The notes: generated by a model not told the origin, from the letters alone. Shown: positions 42,329-51,969, numbered from the stretch's first letter. The stretch is 64,000 nt of DNA from Alishewanella jeotgali KCTC 22429 (GCF_000245735.1 NZ_AHTH01000005.1:310001-374000); one strand, 5' to 3'. A program made the numbers and translations.

Positions 42329-42624
42329 TAAAAGTTTCCTTTACTTAGTTTAGTGTAAAAGCCGCTACCACGCATTAGAACGGCGCTAAAGTTGTTGTTA
42401 TGTCAGACATTCCAAGCATGACTACTATCATAGTATCCGAGGTTAAGTTCAACGGTATCACTCTAATTTGTAGGCTGATTTTCTACCATCTAACGAACTC
42501 ATTGCTATACTGACTTTAGTATGCGCTAATCCGTCTAATATTCCAGCATCAAGCCGCGCATTTTTTCACCAGCTAAGCTAGTATTGAGCTGTTTATCAGG
42601 AACTAGAAACGGGCAGCTACGGAT

Positions 42625-43380
42625 ATGCATTTGGGGAAACTAACTTTACTCTTTGTTGTTATACTCTCTTTTCAAAATAGTGCAGAGCCACTGGTTAATA
42701 CTATAGCCGCAGTAAAACCTTCAATTGTGGCCATAGGGGTATATAATCCCACCAGTTCTCCACGGATCCGCTTAGTTGGCACCGGTTTTGTTGTTCAGCC
42801 CGGCAATCAAGTCGTGACTAATTATCACGTAATAGCCTCAGCGCTGGATCAGAATCGCCAGGAAGTTTATGTTGTATTATCCGGGCATGGTCAGCAAATG
42901 AGTCGACATAATATTACCCAGCAACGCTCAGCGCCCGCCTACGACCTCGCAGTACTAACCATAGAGCAACGGCTACCAGCCCTTTCCCTTTATCAGCAGG
43001 CATCACTGATTGCTGAAGGAACAAGCGTTGCTTTTACCGGCTATCCGATCACCCAGGTGCTTGGCTTATATCCCGCGACACATCGCGGTATAATAGCAGC
43101 GCAAACACCTGTAGCCATTCCGGCCGATCACTCAGCTAACCTACAAGCAGCGGCTATCCGCAGACTCGGAGCACCCTACTTAGTTTATCAACTTGATGCG
43201 ACTGCTTACCCAGGCAATAGCGGCAGCCCCCTCTATTTACCCGCAACGGGCCAAGTGATAGCGATTATAAATCAGGTACATATCAAATCAACACGGGAAG
43301 CTGTACTAAGTGACCCCAGTGGCATTACCTACGCCATCCCGGTGCAACATCTGTTGCCACTATTAGAAAGTTCAAATTAG
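42625..43380 (+). CDS. Trypsin-like serine protease (periplasmic)
   Basis: A 251-residue exported S1-family protease without a PDZ domain. A signal peptide (hydrophobic KLTLLFVVILSFQNSA) is followed by TGFVVQPG, the His in VVTNYHVIAS, the Asp in APAYDLAVL and the Ser in YPGNSGSPLYLP, so the catalytic triad is complete. It lies 2 bp from prsK, making a probable protease-prsK-prsR operon. It may process a secreted signal, or respond to envelope stress, upstream of the PrsK sensor; this is inference from context. Confidence 0.85.
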   Translation: MHLGKLTLLFVVILSFQNSAEPLVNTIAAVKPSIVAIGVYNPTSSPRIRLVGTGFVVQPGNQVVTNYHVIASALDQNRQEVYVVLSGHGQQMSRHNITQQRSAPAYDLAVLTIEQRLPALSLYQQASLIAEGTSVAFTGYPITQVLGLYPATHRGIIAAQTPVAIPADHSANLQAAAIRRLGAPYLVYQLDATAYPGNSGSPLYLPATGQVIAIINQVHIKSTREAVLSDPSGITYAIPVQHLLPLLESSN

Positions 43381-43382
43381 CT

Positions 43383-45452
43383 ATGTCATCGCTGTTTACC
43401 GCTTCCCCTGAGCAAATTGGTTTTGCTATCGCTGCCTTAGCCTATAGCATGCTGCTGCTACTACTCTTAACCACCAGAAAAACCAGTGTTCCTAAGCTGC
43501 TGCTACTTGCCTACACCGCCGGCTGTATTTCCTGGGCTCTCTGGTACACCGTGACTAATGCAATACCCTACTCAGGAACGGCGAGTAAATTTTTCGAATG
43601 GTTAAGGCAGCTACTGCTGATACTATTTCTTCTTGCGGCATTACAGTTACAAAACAGTCTAAAGCAGTTTCTACTCCGTCCTCACGTTATATTGGCCTTA
43701 GGCTTAGCCCTGGCATGGATGGGGTTAGCCTGGCTTTTGCCAGACACCAACAGCTTGCTATACACCGGTAGCTTGGCATTTTGTATTATACAGTTGGCCT
43801 TACTTGAAACCCTGTATCGTAAAGCTTCAGTTGCAGAACGGTGGCAATTTAAACCCCTGGTCATCGCACTGGGCGCGACCGCTGTGTTTGACTTCGTACT
43901 TTTGGCTGAGTCTGCTTTGTTCGCCAGAATTGATATGCAACTGTGGCAAGCAAGAGGTTTTGTTTTTGCGTTACTGGTGCCAGTATTAACACTATCCATC
44001 CGGCGCATCAAAGTCTGGGAGATAGAAGTGTACATCTCCCGCGATGTGGTGTTACAGAGCACCCTAGTATTGGCCGCGGGCATCTATCTCTGCTTGTTAG
44101 CGCTTACTGGATTTTACTTGCGCTATATTGGCGGAAGTTGGTCGGAGTTACTGCAAACCAGCTTTATGGTGCTGGGGTTCGTCCTGATGTTGCTGCTGCT
44201 GTTCTCAGGTACCGTAAGAAGAAAGCTTAAAGTTTTTATTGAAAAACACTTCTTTGCAAACCGCTTCGATTATCGTGAACAATGGCTAAAATTAACACAG
44301 GGCTTACGTCAGGTTGATTTGAACCAGCCTAATCGCTATCAGCAAATTCTCAGTGTTTGGTTGGAATCTATCCATTACCAACAGGGTGCGCTATTGCAGT
44401 TTCAAACTCCCACGCAAATTAAAGTGCTGGCATTGCTGCAACGCCCGGCGATAACAGAGTCGGAACAGCAATTACTTTACAGGTACTATCAGCAACACCA
44501 GGCTGATGCCTGGCAGTTGGATTTGAACCAATCAGAAGAGAGTTTGACGGCAGGGCTGGAGCGAAGTGAGTTAAAGTTTCAACTCCTGATGCCTATACGA
44601 ACCAAAAGTACATTATGGGGAGTGTGTTTGATGCAAAGCAGCCCAGGTCAACAATTAACATTAAACTGGGAATTACGCGATTATCTTTCTGTCGTCTCAG
44701 AACAAATCGTCGCTTTGCTACAACTTATTCAAAGTAGCGATAAGTTGAGCGAAAATGCTCAGTTTGCAGCCTTTAGTCGGATGTCAGCCTTTGTGTTACA
44801 TGATTTAAAAAATGTAAAAGCTCAACTAGACCTGTTATTAAGAAATGCCGTAAAACACAAGCATAACCCGGAGTTTATTGAGGACAGCTTTACTACGCTC
44901 GCCGCCATGCAGCAGCGACTCGATCATATGTTAGCACAACTTAACTCTAAACAAGCCCCGGTGCCAAGCGCGCGCAATTTCTCAGTGGCCCCCCTACTTG
45001 AAAACGTTATCAAGCAACGTTGTAGTAATAAGCTACCAAGCCCTCAGCTTAGCGTACACAGTAACACCAACTTAAATCTTGATCCGGAGCGTTTTGCCAA
45101 CATCATGTTTCATCTGTTGGACAATGCGCAACATGCCACAGCTGAAGATGGAAAAATTGTGCTCGACCTGGATACGACTGCTAATGAGGTCATCATAGTT
45201 ATTAGCGACACTGGCTGCGGCATGACCAGTGATTTTATCGAACAGCGCCTATTCAGGCCCTTTGATACCACCAAAGGCAATGCCGGTATGGGCATAGGAG
45301 TGTACGATGCCAAGAACTATATTGAGCAAGCTGGTGGTTCACTTTCCGTATCAAGTGAACCTGGTGTAGGTACTACCTTTACTATCAAACTTCCGCTACA
45401 CTCAAATGAGCTTAGCGAGTCAATACCTGCGATTCAGGCACAAGGATTGTAG
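43383..45452 (+). CDS. prsK: XrtA/PEP-CTERM system sensor histidine kinase PrsK
   Basis: A 689-residue membrane sensor kinase. The first about 280 residues hold eight or so hydrophobic helices; a GAF-like region follows (about 300-440). The dimerisation helix has His473 in SAFVLHDLKNVKAQLDLL, and the ATPase has N-box LLDNAQHAT, G1 DTGCGMTSDF and G2 GMGIGVYDAKNY. This domain order and the location before prsR fit the exosortase-linked PrsK family. It presumably phosphorylates PrsR in response to a membrane or envelope signal. A 1 bp gap separates it from prsR. Confidence 0.95.
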   Translation: MSSLFTASPEQIGFAIAALAYSMLLLLLLTTRKTSVPKLLLLAYTAGCISWALWYTVTNAIPYSGTASKFFEWLRQLLLILFLLAALQLQNSLKQFLLRPHVILALGLALAWMGLAWLLPDTNSLLYTGSLAFCIIQLALLETLYRKASVAERWQFKPLVIALGATAVFDFVLLAESALFARIDMQLWQARGFVFALLVPVLTLSIRRIKVWEIEVYISRDVVLQSTLVLAAGIYLCLLALTGFYLRYIGGSWSELLQTSFMVLGFVLMLLLLFSGTVRRKLKVFIEKHFFANRFDYREQWLKLTQGLRQVDLNQPNRYQQILSVWLESIHYQQGALLQFQTPTQIKVLALLQRPAITESEQQLLYRYYQQHQADAWQLDLNQSEESLTAGLERSELKFQLLMPIRTKSTLWGVCLMQSSPGQQLTLNWELRDYLSVVSEQIVALLQLIQSSDKLSENAQFAAFSRMSAFVLHDLKNVKAQLDLLLRNAVKHKHNPEFIEDSFTTLAAMQQRLDHMLAQLNSKQAPVPSARNFSVAPLLENVIKQRCSNKLPSPQLSVHSNTNLNLDPERFANIMFHLLDNAQHATAEDGKIVLDLDTTANEVIIVISDTGCGMTSDFIEQRLFRPFDTTKGNAGMGIGVYDAKNYIEQAGGSLSVSSEPGVGTTFTIKLPLHSNELSESIPAIQAQGL

Positions 45453-45453
45453 C

Positions 45454-46818
45454 ATGCAAACCGTTCTAGTTATTGAAGACGATCTGGGTATCCAAAAGCA
45501 ATTAAAATGGAGCCTAAGTGATTACGAGCTAATATTTGCCGGCGACCGTCAGCAAGCCATGACGCAGCTTCGTCGTTACGAGCCAGCAGTTGTCACACTC
45601 GACTTGGGGCTTCCTCCTGATCCGGCTAATGCGTCTGAAGGTCTGGCGTGCCTTACCGAAATACTTAGTGCCAAACCTGAAACTAAAGTTATCGTCATAA
45701 CCGGTAGTACAGATAACAGCCATGCTCTACAGGCTATTGCGCTGGGTGCCTATGATTACTATCAAAAACCACTAGATGCGGAAGTGTTGAATATCATTAT
45801 TCAGCGTGCTTTTAAACTATCGTCGCTAGAGTCAGAAAATCGGGCGCTAAGAGCAAGTTACCAACAACAGTCTGAAATCATAGGTAATAGCGACGCTATT
45901 GTTAAAGCGTGTCGAACCGTTGAAAAGATTGCACCCACCGAAATCACTACCCTCTTGTATGGTGAGAGTGGCACTGGCAAGGAAGTATTTGCCCGGGCTA
46001 TCCACCGACAAAGCCCGCGACTAAATAAACCCTTTGTTGCCATCAACTGCGCCTCAATCCCAGAAAACTTACTGGAAAGTGAGCTATTTGGTTATGAAAA
46101 GGGCGCTTTTACCGGAGCGGTTAAAACTACGCTTGGTAAAATTGAGTGCGCCAATGGTGGCACCTTGCTACTAGATGAAATTGGCGATATGCCTATGTCA
46201 TTACAGGCAAAAATGCTGCGTTTTTTACAAGAGCGCGTAATCGAAAGGATTGGTGGGCGTCACGAAATAGAAGTGGATGTAAGAGTGATTTGTGCAACAC
46301 ACCGTGATCTGCCAGACATGGTAGCACAGCAAAGCTTTCGTGAAGACTTATACTACCGCGTTAGTGAGATCGTGTTACAAATCCCGCCACTACGCCAACG
46401 CGGCTATGATGTTATCCTGATAGCTAAAGCTCTGTTGCATCGATTTAATCAGGAATACAAAACCGAGATCCAAGGTTTTACGGATTGTGCTACGCGGGCT
46501 ATGTTAAGTCACAATTGGCCCGGTAACATCCGGGAATTACAAAATAAATTGAAGTCAGCCGTTATCCTCGCTGAAAGTAAGTTTCTAACAGCTGGCGATC
46601 TCGGCTTTAGAACAACAGAGCTTAATCAGCAGCAAACATTGCGCCAAGTACGGGAACACGCTGAATCGGCAGCTATCAGGCACGCTTATATTCTTGCTAA
46701 TAACAACTTATCAAAAACTGCAGATGTGCTGGGTATCACTCGCCCTACTCTGTACGCATTAATCGATAAATATCGACTTTACGACTTACGGCAAACGGAT
46801 AATGAAGCCAATTTCTGA
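45454..46818 (+). CDS. prsR: PEP-CTERM-box sigma-54-dependent response regulator PrsR
   Basis: A 454-residue NtrC-type activator from ATG 45454, one base after the prsK stop; a longer frame to 45406 lies within prsK. The receiver domain has Asp50 in VTLDLGLPP and IEDD at the N-terminus; Walker A YGESGTGKE (about 169-177), the sigma-54-contacting GAFTGA loop (217-222), Walker B LLLDEIGD and the second region NWPGNIREL mark the AAA+ domain. The C-terminal helix-turn-helix reads NLSKTADVLGITRPTLYALI. It probably drives the sigma-54 promoter at 39573, and perhaps other locus genes. It ends before a bidirectional terminator. Confidence 0.97.
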   Translation: MQTVLVIEDDLGIQKQLKWSLSDYELIFAGDRQQAMTQLRRYEPAVVTLDLGLPPDPANASEGLACLTEILSAKPETKVIVITGSTDNSHALQAIALGAYDYYQKPLDAEVLNIIIQRAFKLSSLESENRALRASYQQQSEIIGNSDAIVKACRTVEKIAPTEITTLLYGESGTGKEVFARAIHRQSPRLNKPFVAINCASIPENLLESELFGYEKGAFTGAVKTTLGKIECANGGTLLLDEIGDMPMSLQAKMLRFLQERVIERIGGRHEIEVDVRVICATHRDLPDMVAQQSFREDLYYRVSEIVLQIPPLRQRGYDVILIAKALLHRFNQEYKTEIQGFTDCATRAMLSHNWPGNIRELQNKLKSAVILAESKFLTAGDLGFRTTELNQQQTLRQVREHAESAAIRHAYILANNNLSKTADVLGITRPTLYALIDKYRLYDLRQTDNEANF

Positions 46819-46853
46819 TCCCCGGACGGTGCATTTAATGTTTATCGGAGATA

Positions 46854-46879
46854 AAAAAACCCGCCGCAGCGGGTTTTTT
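46854..46879. terminator. Bidirectional intrinsic terminator
   Basis: AAAAAACCCGC, loop CGCA, GCGGGTTTTTT: a perfect 11 bp arm with T-runs on both strands, between the convergent prsR and TPR genes. Confidence 0.93.
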
Positions 46880-46892
46880 ATTAGCACTTGCT

Positions 46893-48158
46893 TTACAGAG
46901 TAATGCCTTTTACGCGGGCTTTTTCTCTAATATAGCCTTCATAACTATTCGCTTGACGCGCTGTCGTTGAATCTCGCTTAGCTTGCTGCAAAGAAGCATA
47001 AGCTTCACGCAACTTACCTTGATTCAGGAAAGCATCTACCATGCTCATATGAACGCGGCCTGAGTTACTTGAATCACGAGCCAGTGCTGCTTCAAACGCC
47101 TTAATGGCATCGTTGTAACGCTGGATCGACATAAAGGCAAAGCCTTGACGACGATAAGCATCTGCTTCGTTGGTCAGAGCTGCTAGCTCACCGTAGTACT
47201 GTGCAGCCTTGGCAAACTCACGAGCCGCCTGAAAGTTAGAAGCCACAGCAGCCAACATAGTGCGGTCTTTCTTAATCTTACCGCTCTTGAGATATTTCTC
47301 ATAAATTGTTGCTGCTTTGTATGGAATATTATTATTCGCATACATTTGACCCATCATCTTCAGCTCTGACTCCAATTCCAGATAGCCATTATTGTAGGCA
47401 ATTTGGAATGCGCTCAGCGATTTCTGATAATCTTCGACTAACGTGTAAAAGTTAGCCAAGTAAACCCAGAACTGCCGCTCTTCCGGGAACAGTTGTACCA
47501 TAGTCTCTACAGTTTCAATTGTTTTCGGATAATTACGAGATTCGTAAAGCGCACCCATTTTCAACATATAATGCTGTCTGTTTGGCTCGCGTGCATAACG
47601 AATAGCGTTATCAATTGGTGTCAGAACTTTCTGATACTCTTGTAACTGGTAGTAGGCATTCGCAATACGTAAATAAACGTCCGGGTCATTCTCTCCGGTA
47701 AACCGGATCCATGCCTCATAGTTTTTAATCGCATCACGATGCATATTTTCCATCGACTGCAAGTCAGCAACCAGCTTCAACGATGAAGCTTGGTCGGTGA
47801 AGCTTAATAAATCTGGCTTAGTCGCTTGTTCCAGATACTTAATGGCTTGCTTCGGATCCTTTGTCGCGTAAAGATTACCGATAAAGCGTGCTAAAAACGC
47901 ATTATCGAAATCGCTTCCGCCGCGGATCTCCAGCAGGACCTTTAATGCCTCATCAACCTTTTCTTCGTTATAAAGCTCAAAAGCCCGGGTAACACCCCGA
48001 CCAACCCGTTCACCGGGTAAGGTCGTACGACGATTCTTGCGCTCTTCGATGCGAGCACGATCAGCATCAGTTAATGTCACCTGAGCTGAAGCCGGCACTG
48101 TAAAACTAAAGCTTGCAGCAACCAACAGCGCAGAAGAGATAAGAGATAATTTCTTCAT
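46893..48158 (-). CDS. TPR protein of the TonB2-type operon
   Basis: A 421-residue periplasmic protein with signal peptide (KKLSLISSALLVAASFSFTVPASA) and many TPR motifs, e.g. AIKYLEQATKPDLL, YLRIANAYYQLQEYQKVLTP and YNDAIKAFEAALARDSSNSG. It is the last gene of a six-gene minus operon with tonB, exbD, two exbB-like genes and DUF3450, the arrangement known in Vibrio and Alteromonads. It likely helps position the TonB2 complex at the outer membrane. Start 4 bp from the tonB stop. Confidence 0.88.
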   Translation of the reverse strand: MKKLSLISSALLVAASFSFTVPASAQVTLTDADRARIEERKNRRTTLPGERVGRGVTRAFELYNEEKVDEALKVLLEIRGGSDFDNAFLARFIGNLYATKDPKQAIKYLEQATKPDLLSFTDQASSLKLVADLQSMENMHRDAIKNYEAWIRFTGENDPDVYLRIANAYYQLQEYQKVLTPIDNAIRYAREPNRQHYMLKMGALYESRNYPKTIETVETMVQLFPEERQFWVYLANFYTLVEDYQKSLSAFQIAYNNGYLELESELKMMGQMYANNNIPYKAATIYEKYLKSGKIKKDRTMLAAVASNFQAAREFAKAAQYYGELAALTNEADAYRRQGFAFMSIQRYNDAIKAFEAALARDSSNSGRVHMSMVDAFLNQGKLREAYASLQQAKRDSTTARQANSYEGYIREKARVKGITL

Positions 48159-48161
48159 AAA

Positions 48162-48779
48162 TTAACCTCCCTGAGCCATGTCTAAAGTAAAGTCCAGCTG
48201 CACTTGCTGACCAGGCTGACGCACTGGTTTACCGTCCACAACTTTCGGGCTGTACTTCCAACGACGTAATGCGCGGATAGCTTCACGGTCAAACACGCGG
48301 CGTGGTTCAGCTTCGATAACTTCAACTTCATCTACACTGCCATCTTCCATAATGGTAAACCGCAAACGAACCCAGCCTTGCAGACCATCACGAGCGGCCT
48401 GAACCGGATAACGTGGTTCAATCCGTACGATTGGCGTCGCGTCACCGTCACGTAATAACGAGCCCGGATCGCCCAAACCGGTGTTAGCACCTAAGTCCAA
48501 GCCTGGCATATTGAATGACACTGCACCGGCAGTATTACTCATTTCAGGCTCCGGCTGCGGCTGCTGCGGCGGCTGTGCCGGCGGCGGCGGTGGTGGCGGT
48601 GGCGGTGGATTCCGCGTCTGTGTATCTGAGTCCGGCGGCGTGGTATTAATCTCGATGACAATACGCTCCTGCTCAGGAGGCCGGCGGTCGCCGCTGCCCT
48701 CAATGAGCAGCGCCATAATCAGAAACAACAGGAACGTTACCACGGCACCGATAATTAACGATGTTAGGAAACGTACCAT
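48162..48779 (-). CDS. tonB: TonB protein (TonB2-type)
   Basis: A short, 205-residue energy transducer. One N-terminal membrane helix (LIIGAVVTFLLFLIMALLI), a polyproline stretch around residues 60-75, then the TonB C-terminal domain with IEPRYPVQAARDGLQGWVRL, DGSVDEVEVIEA and ALRRWKYSPKVV. It carries proton-motive-force energy to TonB-dependent receptors. It is 2 bp from exbD. The glycine-rich frame on the opposite strand is just the reverse of the proline codons. Confidence 0.95.
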   Translation of the reverse strand: MVRFLTSLIIGAVVTFLLFLIMALLIEGSGDRRPPEQERIVIEINTTPPDSDTQTRNPPPPPPPPPPAQPPQQPQPEPEMSNTAGAVSFNMPGLDLGANTGLGDPGSLLRDGDATPIVRIEPRYPVQAARDGLQGWVRLRFTIMEDGSVDEVEVIEAEPRRVFDREAIRALRRWKYSPKVVDGKPVRQPGQQVQLDFTLDMAQGG

Positions 48780-48781
48780 AG

Positions 48782-49186
48782 TTAGTTATTCTCCCCGGCA
48801 ACAGTAATAACCAGCGATGGGTCAGCAGCTTTAATCTGATCCATTACTTCCATTACTACACCGTGTTTCGCTTCTTTGTCAGCCTGGATAATGATGGTAT
48901 CCGTCGGTGACTCCGCTCTTAAACGCTCAATGTTGGCAGAAACCCGCTCAACATCAACTGGCCGTTTGTCCATCCAAACTTCACCATTAGCACGGATCGC
49001 AATAAAGATCGTAGCGCTTGGCTTTTTCACAGCTTGGGTGGCTTCGGGTTTGTTGACATCAATACCGGCTTCCTTCACGAAAGAGGTCGTCACGATAAAG
49101 AAGATCAACATAATGAAAACGATGTCCATCATCGGCGTAATGTCGATTGCGGCCTCTTCGTCTTCGCGTATACGTTTACGTGCCAT
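48782..49186 (-). CDS. exbD: ExbD/TolR family proton channel protein
   Basis: A 134-residue protein with the signature DITPMMDIVFIMLIFFIVTTS: one membrane helix with the proton-carrying Asp. It partners the ExbB-type proteins encoded just upstream. Periplasmic domain of normal length. Coupled with tonB (2 bp gap). Confidence 0.95.
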   Translation of the reverse strand: MARKRIREDEEAAIDITPMMDIVFIMLIFFIVTTSFVKEAGIDVNKPEATQAVKKPSATIFIAIRANGEVWMDKRPVDVERVSANIERLRAESPTDTIIIQADKEAKHGVVMEVMDQIKAADPSLVITVAGENN

Positions 49187-49198
49187 AAAAATTCTCTC

Positions 49199-49726
49199 TT
49201 AATGATGCGGTAAGCTGTCAACGAGATCTGCTTTTTCCCGTTTGACTTTCACTTCCAGCCGCGAACTGAAAAATACACCCGACAAGGCAGCAACCATACC
49301 GGCCATTGTTGGAATAGTTGCCATGGAAATACCCGCCGCCATAGTGCGAGGGTTACCGGTACCTTGGGTGGCCATAATATCGAACACCGCAATCATACCT
49401 GTTACCGTTCCAAGCAGGCCCACTAACGGGCACATTGCAACTAGTGTCTTTATCAGTAACATTCTTTGATCGAGTTTATCCGTCGCTTCAGAAATCCAGC
49501 AGTCACGGATCTTATGCGCATACCAGGAAGTGGTGTCTTCCCGGGCATCCCACTTCGCAACAATTTCCCGTTTCATTTTCGGAAAAATCGAAGTGACATA
49601 CCAGTAGCGCTCAATCATCAATACCCACATAATGAAGAGCACCGCGGCGACAACGTACAAGACGTTGCCACCCGTATGGATAAAATCCTGTACCGATTCC
49701 CACAGCCCTATTAGCTGGAGCATCAT
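49199..49726 (-). CDS. exbB: ExbB/MotA/TolQ family proton channel protein
   Basis: A 175-residue ExbB with three membrane helices: VLYVVAAVLFIMWVLMIERYW, MCPLVGLLGTVTGMIAVFD and ISMATIPTMAGMVAALSGVFF. The LGTVTGMI region is the conserved channel motif. It starts inside the stop of the upstream ExbB-like gene (TAATG). It forms the proton channel with ExbD. Confidence 0.95.
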   Translation of the reverse strand: MMLQLIGLWESVQDFIHTGGNVLYVVAAVLFIMWVLMIERYWYVTSIFPKMKREIVAKWDAREDTTSWYAHKIRDCWISEATDKLDQRMLLIKTLVAMCPLVGLLGTVTGMIAVFDIMATQGTGNPRTMAAGISMATIPTMAGMVAALSGVFFSSRLEVKVKREKADLVDSLPHH

Positions 49727-51093
49727 TAGGCTTTCTCCTTCTCCGCGTGAGCCGCTACGATACCAGCGCTTTGCTCATCCAGAACTTGCAGAATTGATTT
49801 AGCACGAGATTGTACAATGCTGTGTACGAATAACAGTGGCAGTGCAGCAATCAGACCCAGAGCGGTAGTTACCAGCGCCAGAGAGATTGAACCGGCCATC
49901 AGTTTCGGGTCACCAGTACCGTACAGGGTAATTTGCTGGAACGTCAGGATCATACCGATAACAGTACCTAACAGACCCATCAGCGGCGCTACAGCAGCAA
50001 ACAGTTTGATTAAGCCGATACCACGGTCAACTTTTGGCGTTTCGCGCAGGATAGCTTCGTCCAGTTTCAGTTCCAGGTTTTCTACGTCAGCATCTTTGTT
50101 GTCGTGGTAAACTTTCAGGATCCGGCCCAGTGGGTTGCCAGTAGACGGGTTGTTCAGGTTTTTCAGCTGAGCACGCATCTTGGCACCAACAGCAGACAAT
50201 ACCAGTACCCGCTCTAACGCGATCAGTAAGCCGATGAACAGTAATACCGTGATCAGGTAACCTACAGTGCCACCCTGGTGGTAGTATTCCATCAGTGTTG
50301 CACGTTGCTGGTTCAGACGTAACAGTGAGTTACCCTTAGTCGGGTCAACGTACAGGCTGGTTAATTCACCGGCGCGGGCGTTGTGGAACGCTGCTACTGA
50401 ACTATGGATTTTTGACTGTGGAGCACGGCCCAGTGGTTGGATCTGGTCAGTGTCTACGTTACGAATTAAATAATCAGTGCCAGTGGTCAGGTGGAAAGCA
50501 CCGAAACGGGTTACGCGCTGGGTAGAAGTACCACCAGCCAGTTCAACCACTTCAGCATCAAACTTAGCAATCTTACCTGATTCAGTCATTTCAGTTAACA
50601 TCGCTACCCATAGCTCTTCCATTTGCTCAATGGTTGGCAGTTCAGTAGCTGCAGCGATATCACGCAGTACTACGTCACGACCTGGGTACTGAGCACTAAC
50701 GATCGAGCTTGAAATAGTACCAACGGTTTTGTTCGCTGTTTGACGAACCACACCGAATACCTCACCCATAGTACCCAGGGCGCTTTGCAGCTCCTGTTGT
50801 TTCTGAGCAATAGCGATATCGTTTTGGGCATATTGTTGCTGTAAACGCTTACCACGGGCTTCTTCTTCAGCCAGTTGGCGCTTAGCAGTGTTTAACAGGG
50901 CTTGCTTGTCTGCACGCTCAGCCAGGAAAGCACGCTCACGCTCTTGGTTGATCCGGCCTTCCACAGTGCGCTGTTGTTGGATTTGCTGTAATAACTGATC
51001 CAGCTTCTGAGTGTTTGCAGTCGCGTTAAAGGCTACTGATGCAGAAAGTGTTACTGCCGCAGCGACGACTAAACTTTTAATTGCCAATTTCAT
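49726..51093 (-). CDS. Long ExbB-like MotA/TolQ protein (TtpC-like)
   Basis: A 455-residue protein: a signal peptide (residues 1-26), an extended coiled coil (QQIQQQRTVEGRINQERER onwards), a periplasmic domain, then a C-terminal ExbB domain with YLITVLLFIGLLIALERVLVL and APLMGLLGTVIGMILTFQQIT. Length and layout match TtpC of Vibrio TonB2 systems, an extra factor needed in place of direct ExbB-TonB contact. It lies 6 bp from the DUF3450 gene. Confidence 0.92.
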   Translation of the reverse strand: MKLAIKSLVVAAAVTLSASVAFNATANTQKLDQLLQQIQQQRTVEGRINQERERAFLAERADKQALLNTAKRQLAEEEARGKRLQQQYAQNDIAIAQKQQELQSALGTMGEVFGVVRQTANKTVGTISSSIVSAQYPGRDVVLRDIAAATELPTIEQMEELWVAMLTEMTESGKIAKFDAEVVELAGGTSTQRVTRFGAFHLTTGTDYLIRNVDTDQIQPLGRAPQSKIHSSVAAFHNARAGELTSLYVDPTKGNSLLRLNQQRATLMEYYHQGGTVGYLITVLLFIGLLIALERVLVLSAVGAKMRAQLKNLNNPSTGNPLGRILKVYHDNKDADVENLELKLDEAILRETPKVDRGIGLIKLFAAVAPLMGLLGTVIGMILTFQQITLYGTGDPKLMAGSISLALVTTALGLIAALPLLFVHSIVQSRAKSILQVLDEQSAGIVAAHAEKEKA

Positions 51094-51099
51094 CTATTC

Positions 51100-51870
51100 T
51101 TACTCCGCTGCGAAAAGTGGTACACGATCCATTTCAAGCGTGGCTTCACGACGTGCCATCTTGATAAAGTTACCGATTGACGGTAAGTATGAATCCGCTA
51201 ACTTATCCCAGCTACCAGTGCTCTTGTTATACACCCAGCCTGAGCTGCCATCTAATGCCAGCGCCATCAGCGCTAAACGGCCCAGATGTACGAAATCAAC
51301 AGTAATGTCGCTACCGCCAGTGCTCAGTGTGCCCTGGAAGGCAGCCAGCTCTGTGCCGTAACCCATTTCGATTTCATAGGCTTCTAAAATTTGACGGAAT
51401 TGCTCAGAACGCTGCACGTCTGAACGGGCCATCAGATCACGTAAACGTTGTACGCGCTCTAAACGACGGTCGGTACGCAGCGGGATGTCAGCCTGAATAA
51501 ATTGCTCTAATGAGTCAATCATGCGGAACATCAGTGGCACTGTGCCTTGGTTGGTCTTTTCTAAGCCGTCGATCTGACGCTGGATGCGGTCAATTTGACG
51601 TTGCTGGTCAGCAACCAGTGTAGCCAGGAAATCGTTGTAAACTTTCAGGTTGTCGGTTTGGTCAACGACAACACGATATTCGCCCAGCAGTTCCTGAGTC
51701 TGCTCATAAATAGTATTGATTTTTTCCTGAGACTGTACTGCTGCACGCTGGATTTGTGCATTTGCCTGATGCAGATCTTTTAAATCTGTCGCTGCAGCTG
51801 AACCAGCCAGGGCAAAACTGCCCGCCAGTGCAGAAGCAACAAGGCTCATATGGATTTTTTTATTAAACAT
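51100..51870 (-). CDS. DUF3450 periplasmic protein of the TonB2-type operon
   Basis: A 256-residue exported protein; ATG 51870 precedes the signal peptide MFNKKIHMSLVASALAGSFALAGSAAA. The mature part starts with a long coiled coil (QRAAVQSQEKINTIYEQTQELL and VADQQRQIDRIQRQIDGLE), then the DUF3450 block EIEMGYGTELAAFQGTL and VHLGRLALMALALDGSSGWVY. It heads the operon. A -35/-10 pair lies about 100-130 bp upstream. Confidence 0.9.
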   Translation of the reverse strand: MFNKKIHMSLVASALAGSFALAGSAAATDLKDLHQANAQIQRAAVQSQEKINTIYEQTQELLGEYRVVVDQTDNLKVYNDFLATLVADQQRQIDRIQRQIDGLEKTNQGTVPLMFRMIDSLEQFIQADIPLRTDRRLERVQRLRDLMARSDVQRSEQFRQILEAYEIEMGYGTELAAFQGTLSTGGSDITVDFVHLGRLALMALALDGSSGWVYNKSTGSWDKLADSYLPSIGNFIKMARREATLEMDRVPLFAAE

Positions 51871-51969
51871 AGTTCCCAACCAATTATTGCTGATTAACGT
51901 AACCTGATGTTGTAAGGGGTCGCCGTATAGCACGGCAGCAGCCCTCGTTTTAGAGGGTAAACCGCCCGC

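Noticed and set aside
48481-48807. Glycine-rich reading frame opposite tonB
   Set aside because: It is the antisense image of the proline codons of TonB.
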